A stretch of DNA of 64,000 bases from Mariannaea sp. PMI_226 (Eukaryota; Ascomycota; Sordariomycetes; Hypocreales; Nectriaceae). The position numbers and the translations under genes are program-made. The DNA lies in assembly GCA_024336345.1 (NCBI GenBank), contig JANFOG010000005.1:1612001-1676000 (forward strand). Reading direction: 5' to 3'. Under the pieces are notes generated by a model. The model had not been told where the DNA came from, did no database searches, and saw nothing but the letters and a program-made list of their open reading frames with translations. The first letter of the stretch is position 1, and each line of letters opens with the position of its first letter. This document shows, one piece after another, positions 47,386 through 56,943 of this stretch.

Positions 47386-49867
47386 CGGCCAGACTCTCAG
47401 CCCCAGAATTGCTTTCTCCGACCAGTTACAATCCAAGTCTCTTTAGAAACTTGCGCGAAGTCGGGGCCTAATACACTTCTCTCTCCGAGCAAAGGACCAG
47501 ACCCCCAGACCCACCACCCACCAACAATCAGCTGCGCCGCGGCGACTTATCATTCCCCAGGGGTGAAATAAAGTCTGCCAACAAGCGGCAACGTACCTTT
47601 CGGGGCAACCAACTCTAAGAGGATAGGCAGAGCAGGCACTGTACTGTAGGTCACTATCCGGCAGGTACAGCGGTTCCCCGTGCCAGCTCATGATCGTGTT
47701 TGCCACAAGCTGGCAAGACAGAAGAGAGGAGACAAGAAAGCTCTGAAGTGGGCCCCAAAGCTTCAAGATGCATGTGTTGGCTAGTTTTGGTGACCTGATT
47801 TGAAGATCTTGGTCCCAAGATCGGGCAAATCAAAACAAATAAAAAACACGACATGACACGACACGACACCATACAACTTAACATAGCCCAGCCCTACGCC
47901 CCCTTTACACTTTACCCAGGGTCGAGAGTTTGATGGTTGATGGCAACAACAAAGATGATGAGACAACTCTATCGTCGCATCTCAGTCTGAGCTGCCAGGA
48001 CTTGCGACCTCTTTCAATTCAAGGTGGTTGGCCGGCCTCAGGACTCAAGATTGGATTTACTATGCATGTGGGTGATGTGGGGGAAGTTGACAGGACAATA
48101 CTCTTCAGAGGGCAAACGTCAAGTATGACGTACGGAGCATATCGCGGGTAACATGTCATGTCTTGTCTTGTCTTAGGATCAAAGTCGAAGTGGCTGACAA
48201 ACAATGTGACTTGAAGAGCCTTGATAGGCTCAACCTAAGATCGAATGTGACCAGGAAAAGGAAGCCAGGAAGCCAGGGGTGTGCGGCCCCCCCAAAAAAG
48301 AAAACAAATAAAGAGGAGGGAAAAAAAAAGGCCAGAAACTACCTAGGCAAATAGAAGCATGGAGTGGAAGTCAGCTTGCAGGCCGGTCAGGAGCATGGTC
48401 GATCCCTTCCCTTGCTGCAGTGTACAAGGTGCATGATGGGCCGAGAGTTTGTTGAGAAAAAAAAAAGGCACAAATTGGGCAATTGATAAAAAAAAAGTCA
48501 ACCCGCTGGGCGGTAACAAGTGAGACATGGCCAGCCGCCAGTGGTCCATTGAGACCGCCACAACACGCCGCTGGGACCTTCAAGTCTCATGGCCTTCGGA
48601 AATAGCAGCTTTCCACTCAGAGGCACTAACTAGTCGCTGGCGCGTTGGCACTGTGTCCACTTAGTCTCTTTGTGCGAGGGTTGCTCGCCTAGCCACAGAA
48701 GAGGCAAAAGGGTGGCCGATTGAGAAAGAGCTTGGCCACACGAAGCTACGGGTTACTGCGAGCTGATCTGTGGACAGAGTGGGAGATCTTATTGAGATCA
48801 AAGCAAATGAACAATTAAGTCAGCATAGTCTTTATCGTGATAGTTGATTATTGGTCGTGGCACTCCGCATGCATTCCGTCCTCCGTATTGAAAACCGGAA
48901 ACTCAATCCACGGTCAAAGTCCGCAGACGGGCCATGGGACGGCCAAGGGTCATGGCTCTCCGCACCAGCGGGCGCCGGCCTCGCACGATTGTACCGGAGA
49001 TCCAACGACCGGGGTTGGAGCTGTCTGAATATTCGCTCAGTCATCCACAATGGAAGCACGAGGAGGTTGGCGGTGACGGGCAGAGACAAGGGAGGGGGAA
49101 AGCCCTTGTTCTGGAGTCGAGAAGCACTTTGACTATTGAGCCATTCAATGTACTTTTCGTCCAGGATTTTCCCTGACCAGCAACCGGAAGCGCCATGGTC
49201 TCAGTCCTGATTCACTCACTGGTCAACAGATTCGCTACCGAGTTGTCGGCAAGCCCATATCCCAAGGCACAGCCCCTCTTTCATAGTCGCGCATCCGCAA
49301 AGATAAACCCGAGCAAGCAAGGGCGCTTCATGCCGCCAGAAGCCTCAAAGTGCCCTGGTTTCAATGAGAAGCCAATCCCGGCCTCCTCTAGTTCTCATAA
49401 CAGTTTATTGTAGCAAAGACTCGGTAGTTGTACAGAGTACATAGTACGAAACTGACACGATTTTCCTCCCAATAACAACTCTTGCACGATAAGGGTGCTG
49501 CAATGCGTTGTATGGTTCGCAGGTGAATCTAGGTCGACTGTAGGAGTCTGAGCTATACGAGGTGACAATGAAGAGAGGCACCATTCCAAGGGACCCAAGT
49601 GAATCCAATGCAACACAGCTTGAGAAGCTCGGTCGCTTCAAGCTTAATAAGTACTTCGGAGGAAGAAATTCAGTGACGAGAAGCTTCAACCATCAAGTAA
49701 AGGAGGATTGTGGAGCGGTGGTGAGAGAAGACGTGGAAGGAGGAGGGCCCATGTCAATGAACTGCCGTGCCGCAAAATACAAAATTGGTGGACGGAACCG
49801 CATCTTTCTCTTCAACTCAGTGCCTCCAACAAGACGTCTTCCGAGGGAAATAAATTCATGAACGAAT

Positions 49868-49990
49868 AGAAACGATAACACGACACGATACCACACGACA
49901 CAGCAGAAACCACAACACACAACATGCACGACACTACGCGACACATAATACACACACAACACCACAACACAACGCAACGCAACCTCCCGC
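49868..49990. repeat. CGACAC/CAACAC-rich degenerate repeat
   Basis: About 120 bases are almost free of T on the plus strand and built from degenerate units such as CGACAC, CACAAC and CGCAAC. A shorter similar run lies at about 47848-47870. It looks like a decayed short tandem array; no protein is encoded convincingly. Confidence 0.7.
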
Positions 49991-51719
49991 ACGCGCGAGA
50001 CGCCGAGCAGAAGAGGCCGCAGGGCTAGCTATTACAAGGGTCAGTCAGGAAAAAGCAAATAAAGAACAAAAGAGAAAAATGGACAAGAAAAAAAAGGGTC
50101 AACCACCAACACCAGCCCCGGCAGGCTCCCCAGCTCGCTGGCCCACCACGTACTATGGGTGTCCTAGCAAGCGCGTGGCATGCACACATACGCACACACA
50201 CACACACACACCGAGAATGATCATGAAGCACTGGATATAGTTTTCAGAGAAATGGGTCTTGAAAGATGTGCTGTTGCAGTGCTGGCGCGAATTGAACATG
50301 AGCGGAGCGCCCGGGGGGAGGGAATCCAGCATTCATCGCTCCCGCCCGGCCCCAGTCGACCAGCCCCCTGGTCTTCTCCCCTGCGTGGTGTGTGGCCCAG
50401 CTGTGATCCAGTGGCTATCGTAGTGCTCTTCAATGGTCTTGGATGAGGAGATCTCCCCTGGCTCCCTTGAACAGGCTCTTGATGGTTCTGAACGGGCCTA
50501 CAACACAGGGGGCCTCGCCGCCAGCACCAGTCAGCCAGCACCAAGCGCCAGCGCCGAGCGCCAGCGTCCGCCAGAAGCCATAACCCCCAATCCCCAATTC
50601 GCATCTCTCCCCATCACCCCCCCATGATCACCGTCTCCGCCTGGTACGACCATGTTCCACCCACCCCGCTGAAAACCCCCTGTTGACACACCCTCGGCAC
50701 CACCCACCATTGCATCTGCGGAAGCTGTTTGGTCCATGGTGCCTAAGGCATTTCTGGCCTGTTTCTTGCTTGGCGGAGAGAGAAGAGGAAAGAGAGTGGA
50801 CGGGGAGAGCAATACAAATGAGAGACAGGGAGAGAGGCACACACATGGAGGGAAGGAAAAGAAAAACAAAAAACAAGAGGTAGCACGGAAGATAGAAGAA
50901 AAGCCAGAAAAAGATGGCACCAACTTGGCTCTGGCCCATGCGCTAACTGGTGAGCGAGCAGTGCGCGCCGTGCCCGATTGTGGGGCTTTACATAGAGAGG
51001 AGAGGAAGAAGGGCGGCAGAGGCACACAAGCAAGTGCTGTGGCTAAGAGGGCTTGGTAATGGAGTCATGGATGGAAGGCTTTGGACTTCAGTATTGGGCC
51101 TTTTATTTGCTTTTCGAACCCTGTCCTGCTAAACGCTAAACATGGGAGAGAAAAAGATAAGAAGAGAAGGTTAGGCTGTCTTGGGGCGAATGATGACGGA
51201 TTGATGAGCTGTGATAGTTTGGGCTCAACAGAAAGTCGCAGTCAATATTCTTGAGGAGGGGCAGATAGAGCGAAAAACAATTGACTGAGCAGGAGGAATA
51301 AAGTACTCCGTATGGCACCTGTAATTTTTTTTGAGTTGGGGGGCGTGGCTAAGGGGACCTAGATTCTTCTCCTGTCCTCTGGCCAGAAATAAAAAAAAAA
51401 GTCTACCGGTCTGAACCCAGGACATAATTGAGTCCAAGTACCCTTGGTCTCGGAACATGATCATTGTTTGGGATTTGAAGAAAGTTTGAAGATGAAGTAA
51501 AGATTCAGGGATGAAGAATATAAAGAGAGTCGTTGGGGCCGAGATCTGGTCATTTCCAATCCTATCTTATCCTATACTATCCTACACTGCCTTTGAGTGG
51601 CGTAACAGACAACGTCGATGAGAATGACAATTATCTAAGGTGCAAAAGATACAGTAGATCAGAGCCGAACAAAAAAGCTTGAGGTTGGATAACCAGAAAG
51701 GTGAGAGCCACTAAACAAA

Positions 51720-52276
51720 TGTTTCCCATCTCCTTGTTCCCTGTTCCCCTTGCCTTCCCTTGAGCTGGCTTCCCTTGCCTGTTCCGCTTCCCCTACCGTG
51801 GACCGTGGGCCGTGGGCCATGGGGCTGCGGACTGTGGACGACTGTGGGCTGTGGATCCCTTCCAGTCCCTCTCCAACCCTCTTCCCGCGCTCTCTTTCGC
51901 TCTTTCTCAGTTGCTTTGCCTCCTCGCCTCTGGTCTCGCTCGTTCTCCGTTTGCGCTCCCCTCTCCCTCTCTCCCTCCTTGCCCTCTCTCCCAGCCCGTT
52001 CCCTATCTAGACTCCTCTCTTTTGCTCATCCCACTCCCAAGATCCCAGCTAGCCTCACCCTCCCAAGTCGTTCCCTGCAACTAGGACCCGTTGACCATCT
52101 ACGTACAGAGTACCGTGCCCGTAGTTACCTGCCTCTCACCACCACCCACCACCACCACCAAAAACATAACCTTCCCCAGAGAGGCACTTCTTCGACTTTT
52201 TCTTCCGTCTTCACGACTCCACCGACCTCCTCATTTTTCCTTATCCTTTCCCTCGTCCCTGAGGCTCTCGAGGAAG
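51720..52276 (+). promoter_or_regulatory. Pyrimidine-rich promoter and first leader exon of stuA
   Basis: The plus strand becomes strongly CT-rich (CCCTCTCC-type runs) from about 51720. A leader exon ends at 52276 with GAGGAAG before a GTAAGT donor. Such pyrimidine tracts are common around fungal transcription starts, so the start probably lies in or just before this stretch. No ATG-initiated reading fits StuA here. Confidence 0.45.
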
Positions 52277-52468
52277 GTAAGTACTGGCCGTGTCTGTGCT
52301 TTCTTATCCCCGGCCTCCTCCTCTTCTTCTTCTTTCCCAAACTTGCAAACCTGCCTCGCATAATTCACACCTTCTTTCCTTTCTTCTGCTTCTCTGCGCA
52401 ACATCTCATCGTCCCTTGTCCCCTCCTCCGCCCCGATCTCCAACGCAGCTAATCCTTCTGCATTGCAG
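52277..52468 (+). other. Probable 5'-leader intron of stuA
   Basis: A perfect GTAAGT donor at 52277 pairs with CTAATCCTTCTGCATTGCAG, a branch point and acceptor, ending at 52468. The intron would be 192 bases, longer than the coding introns here. A further acceptor-like TGCAG ends at 53270, so alternative leader splicing is possible. Confidence 0.55.
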
Positions 52469-52541
52469 TAGCGGGTGACCACCCCCCGACGCCAGAAAAA
52501 GACAAGAAAAGTCCAATCCCCAAACACTGGCAGCTGTTTGC

Positions 52542-52595
52542 ATGCGACTGTTCGTCCCGACAGCACCTCAACTTCTTCCATCCATATTGACTTAA
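52542..52595 (+). CDS. Upstream ORF 1 in the stuA leader (17 aa)
   Basis: An ATG in the context TTTGCATGC opens MRLFVPTAPQLLPSILT before a TAA. It lies 786 bases upstream of the StuA ATG, in the leader if the 192-base intron is used. Aspergillus stuA is known to carry upstream ORFs, so a regulatory role is plausible. Translation is unproven. Confidence 0.35.
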   Translation: MRLFVPTAPQLLPSILT

Positions 52596-52626
52596 CCCCT
52601 CCTGCCCCCCTCCAAATACTTGCATT

Positions 52627-52656
52627 CTTTCTTTCTTTCTCTCTCTCTCTCTCTCT
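52627..52656. repeat. (TTTC)n(CT)n tract in the stuA leader
   Basis: Three TTTC-like units run into about ten CT units. It adds to the pyrimidine-rich character of the leader. Confidence 0.85.
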
Positions 52657-52889
52657 CCCCTTCACGCCCGTTCCCCCCTCCCTCTCTTGAAGCAGCCGTA
52701 GGCGATAGGCAAGAGAACAGGTACCGAATATTGCTGCCATCCTGACTCACATCCACGCCTTCGCCCTGCCGTTTGTGGTTGTCTCCTGTTCTCGCTCACT
52801 CCTGTTGCTCTGCTCTGCAACCAAACTCCTGGCTTCCCGTCGGCACTCGCTTTGGCAATTAGCCCTTCTCTGCCCCAGCCCCTCGTTGG

Positions 52890-52949
52890 ATGTCACGCCT
52901 GAGACGATTGATTCTTCTTAATGCCCTGTTACGATTAGTACGCCACTGA
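52890..52949 (+). CDS. Upstream ORF 2 in the stuA leader (19 aa)
   Basis: The peptide MSRLRRLILLNALLRLVRH ends at a TGA at 52947-52949. It is very Leu/Arg-rich and would be a basic amphipathic helix. It starts 438 bases before the StuA ATG and overlaps upstream ORF 3. Leader position and composition are seen; translation and function are inference. Confidence 0.4.
   Translation: MSRLRRLILLNALLRLVRH
52921..52938 (+). CDS. Upstream ORF 3 in the stuA leader (5 aa)
   Basis: ATG at 52921 gives only MPCYD before TAG. It lies inside ORF 2 in another frame, so a ribosome missing the first ATG could use it. Probability of function is low. Confidence 0.25.
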   Translation: MPCYD

Positions 52950-53327
52950 ACGAGCCGCGCCTTGAAAATTGTTTCCCTCCGTATCCGCGTCCCAAGTTCT
53001 CTCCCATCAACACAAAACAGTGGTTACTCCAGATCTTACCATATCTATTCTGAGTCATTTGCTCTTTGCCATTCTGCGAGCATCACTCCCCGCCAAATCC
53101 CATCCTTCCAGCTCGGTTTGCTCCTGTCCTCGTCGGGACACGAGCCAGAACCGCTTTGCGCACCAGTCGGTCGGTAGCGCAGTCCGTCTCTGAGGTCGGC
53201 CAGATCCGTCCTCCTTAAGGATTTAAAAAATACCGAAAAGCTGGATTTGCCATCGATCTCTGAAGTGCAGACCCGGGGTCCGTCCGACGTACCGTACTTC
53301 AACGCTCACGCCGCCCAGCGCTCGTAT

Positions 53328-55558
53328 ATGAGTAGCGAGAGACTGCCCTCTCTGCCACTTCCTCCGCCGGGTCAGGCCTATTCCTCAGGTACATCGTCGC
53401 CTCGGGTCGGCTCCATTGCCTCCAACGTCTCCCACTCGGGCTCCCAGTCTTCTTTCACCTCGGCTGCTTCCTCTCACGGGCCGAAGACTCCTTCGCCGAC
53501 ACTACCAGCCAACGCGATTACAGGCCCCTCAACCACCATTGCCAGCTACGACGCCATGAACCAGACTGGCGCCGAAATGTATTATTCTCAGCAGCACATG
53601 TCTGCTCCGCAAAACGCCACTCCTCAAACCGTCACTTCTGCTGGAGCAATGGGCCATTACTCTCACCAGCAGCCGCCCTTGATGCAACCTGGTGCTCAGT
53701 ACTCGGCACCTGCACCATACAGCCAGTACGGCTATGGCAATGGTCTGACCTCGCCTCCAACTGCACCCCCTTCTGTGTCGAATACTATGAGCGCTCAAAC
53801 TGTTCTTCCTCTGCCGGGTGTCGGCGGCCAGGGAGCCATGCAGAGCGGCTTCCAGGGGTTTGACACCACTGGCCAGCATCCCCCACCCGGAATGAAGCCT
53901 CGTGTGACAGCCACTCTTTGGGAGGACGAAGGTAGCCTTTGCTTCCAAGTTGAGGCACGAGGTATTTGCGTTGCCAGACGAGAGGGTAGGTTCTTCATCG
54001 CATCACTCGATGATTCTGAGCTGACTGGTTTTCAGATAACCATATGATTAACGGAACAAAGCTTCTGAATGTAGCGGGCATGACCCGTGGCCGTCGTGAC
54101 GGTATTTTGAAGAGCGAAAAAGTCCGACACGTCGTCAAGATCGGACCCATGCACTTAAAGGGCGTCTGGTATGTGATTTTTGTGGTTCGGAAAATCACAT
54201 GAAGTCGTCGCTAACCGAGACATAGGATTCCTTATGACAGAGCACTCGATTTTGCCAACAAGGAAAAAATCACCGAGCTGCTCTACCCGCTGTTCGTCCA
54301 TAATATTGGCGCACTGCTTTACCATCCAACGAATCAGACACGCACCACGCAGGTGATGGCAGCGGCTGAGCGACGTAAGCAAGAGCAGGGCCAGATGCGA
54401 ACTCCCGGCCCTCCAGGACTGCCATCAATAGGACATTCCCATGCCTCTATGGCTCTCCCCGGCCCTCAGGCCCCTCTTCCCTCTCACAACAACATGGGCC
54501 GACCATCGCTTGACCGTGCGCACACATTCCCCACGCCCCCCACCAGCGCTTCAAGCGTCATGGGCACTATGGGAAGTTCAGAGAACTTCAATTGGCAGGG
54601 ACAAGGATTGAGCGGACCTCAGGCTACTAATACCATGGGCATGGACAATGGCCTAAGCAACGCTCGCTCAATGCCGACGACGCCAGCGACCACCCCTCCT
54701 GGTTCGTCTATCCAGAGCATGCAGCAGTCCTACCCGCCTGGAACGCAACAATATGATAGTTCTCGACAGATGTACAATACGCAATCCTCGCAGCAATCTC
54801 CTTATCAGACATCCAGTGCCAACCCGCAGGATCGGATGTATGGCCAGGCCCCCTCGTATCCAAAGAACGAGATGGCTCCCCCAACAAGTCGGCCATCGGC
54901 TTCTGGACCTTCTGGAGAGCAACAGGATGCAAAGCCACCTAATGGTCTGATCAACGCCGAACATCCCGCCCAACCTCAGACCGGCGATGATGAGGCAGAG
55001 CACGAGCACGAGGCTGAGTACACTCACGATAGCGGCACCTACGACGGCAGCCGCAATAACTACAACTACACCGCACCAGGCGTTGGAACCCTGGCCAACG
55101 ATGCAAACTTGCCGTCTGATATGACAGGCTCGCCTAATCATCCTGCTCCATCAGGACGAGCAACACCTCGGACTGCCGCTCCCACTCAGTCCTACTACCC
55201 TCAGCAAGCCGGGTACAACACCCCTCCACGCGTGCAGCAGACCACCAGCAACCTGTATAATGTAATGAGCAACGACCGTGGTTCGGCAAATGGAGCAACT
55301 GGCAATGATGTGTACGCCCCGGCAGCTGATATGGCTGGTATGCCTAACGGGTACGCTACTCAAAATACTGTCATGAACGGTGCTGGTAGTCTGCTTAAAC
55401 GTGGTCGCGAGGATGATGAGGAAATGGCGAGACCTGGTAGCGATATCATGGACCTGAAGCGACGGAAGACGATGATGGAGTCTACAGTACCAGCCCCCGC
55501 TTACGATGCTATGAATCGCTCGGCTTCGGCAATTGCTGGTACCAATCGACGACGATAG
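53328..55558 (+). CDS. stuA: APSES transcription factor StuA/ASM-1
   Basis: Exons 53328-53985, 54036-54168 and 54226-55558 give 707 aa. StuA is a nuclear regulator of conidiation and hyphal development. The APSES DNA-binding domain (about 187-300) reads [20 protein letters not shown], then across the first intron [33 protein letters not shown] and across the second [26 protein letters not shown]. Both introns (50 and 57 bases) are needed for this. The C-terminal half is low-complexity Gln/Pro/Ser/Thr-rich, with an acidic [10 protein letters not shown] run and a bipartite nuclear signal KRGR...LKRRK near the end. Start choice is open: the ATG at 53328 begins a Ser/Pro-rich leader, while the ATG at 53556 ([10 protein letters not shown]) would give 631 aa, nearer ASM-1 length. 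Aspergillus stuA makes two transcripts with different leaders. A long regulatory desert and upstream ORFs precede the gene. Confidence 0.95.
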
Positions 55559-56943
55559 TACTTCGATGAACCGTCTTTTTGCCATGTTCGCCGCTACACC
55601 TTAAAGTATAGAGGCGCCACAGCACCTTGGTCATTCTGTAGACATCTTGAGGGTGTCTACAACGAATAATGCCACGACTGCACTGGGGTTTCCCATTCGC
55701 CATGGTGCATCGAGACGACCGACCACTGAGACTTTCCGTCTCTACTTTATGTTTTACTGGACTTCGCGCTCGACTTATCAGTGTATTTCAAATATTGGAC
55801 ACGCTGACGAGTTACGATATGACTTCCGATTCTTATGTTGCCCAAGATGCAGTGTCATGGATGTCCATGGCTGATGAATCACGCCTTGCATGGAAGCCTT
55901 GAATCTTTTTGTCTCGAGAGAGAGAGGGAGAGGAGAGCCTTTGCAATCACACATTCCTTCATATTCTACCGACTGCTCCGAGAAACGACATGAGTGCACG
56001 GGATGAGAGATAGCACTACCTGTAATGATCCTCAGGTTGGAATGATGAGTTCGGGCGATGTCCCGCGCAAGATCCTTTCTTTTTCAATTTTTTTTTACTC
56101 TTCGCAACCTTCGAAACTTTGACGTTAGGAGAATTGTTTGGGAACGACAGATACATTTGGGACGCTTTTCTTTCTTTTTTCGGATGACGAATTATGACCC
56201 CTTTCTTGTTTTGGATTATTCTTTTCTCTTCTGATGCTCCTAAAAAGCGCCAAAGACAGGTGTGCGTTGGAAATGTTGCTTTACTAGTAACGAGTTATGA
56301 AGGACAATAAAAGCTGTTTTTCGAGAATCACAAAATACAGACCTAGAATTTGGAGATTGCCGTTGGTTTCTTCGGTGGCTAGTACCTTGCCTGCATGACA
56401 ATACTGTAACTTGAAAGGTCCGAAAGCAGAGAGTACTTGCCAAACGGGCGTGGGGAAGTAATTAAACACGAAACCCCGTCCCTCCCGTCATTTCTTTTTA
56501 AGCCTCTTATCAGCGTTGGGAACATCGATGAAGAGCATTGTCTCAGGCAGATACTGTCGTACAAAGAGGCTGTCCCAGTGAATGTAGTACGTGCATCAAT
56601 TAGACCGCCGGCTACATAATTTGAACGAGTTCCTCGTTTGCGGGTTTGGGTTCTCTGTCACTATAGAGTGCTACGCATGATGTCGTGGACATTGCCAATT
56701 TACCTTTAGGCAAGGGGGTTGAAGTTGAAATCATATTCAGGGCGAACTCACGTGATGGTTGTAACGCCGTTGCCGGGTCAACACATCAACAACGCTGCCC
56801 AACCCTTGCTTTGAAACGACGCCATAAGATCATTTTAATAACAAGCAAAGAGGAACCTCACTCCTTTCCCTCATCATTCTGCAAAAAAAATACCATTTGT
56901 TGGATGACGTTTCGTTTCTTCTTCACTTTCAGCGCGCTTCATA
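55559..56943. other. Intergenic: stuA 3' end and coiled-coil gene promoter
   Basis: No gene is seen in 1.4 kb. T-rich stretches around 56085-56230 suit a 3' UTR, and the last 100 bases before 56944 are a CT-rich leader ending GCGCTTCATAATGG. Short frames have no motifs. Confidence 0.5.

Larger units (their letters stand above)
37038..53327. other. 16.3-kb gene desert upstream of stuA
   Basis: No protein gene, tRNA, rRNA or transposon could be supported between the BRCT gene and stuA. Open frames are all under about 230 codons, overlap on every frame, and have no family motifs, codon bias or consistent splice sites. The sequence is of balanced composition, so it is not AT-rich repeat-induced-mutation wreckage. 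It contains simple repeats (39338-39388, 41406-41430, 47171-47195, 47360-47385, 49868-49990), palindromic short words, and at its right end the pyrimidine-rich stuA promoter and leader. Nothing further can be named in 37038-51700. A role as extended regulatory DNA or lncRNA is inference. Confidence 0.6.

Noticed and set aside
51760..52452. 230-codon open frame in the stuA promoter
   Set aside because: No ATG start, composed of Leu/Pro/Ser from CT-rich DNA, and crossed by a good leader intron; judged non-coding.
37038..53327. StuA self-binding sites (A/T)CGCG(A/T)N(A/C) concentrated in the desert
   Set aside because: I found only about three matches by eye (near 37421, 38931 and 49936), fewer than expected by chance, so no autoregulatory array is claimed.
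37038..53327. Repeat-induced-mutation-damaged transposon filling the desert
   Set aside because: Base composition is balanced, with no long TA/TG-rich blocks, terminal repeats or transposase/reverse-transcriptase remnants.
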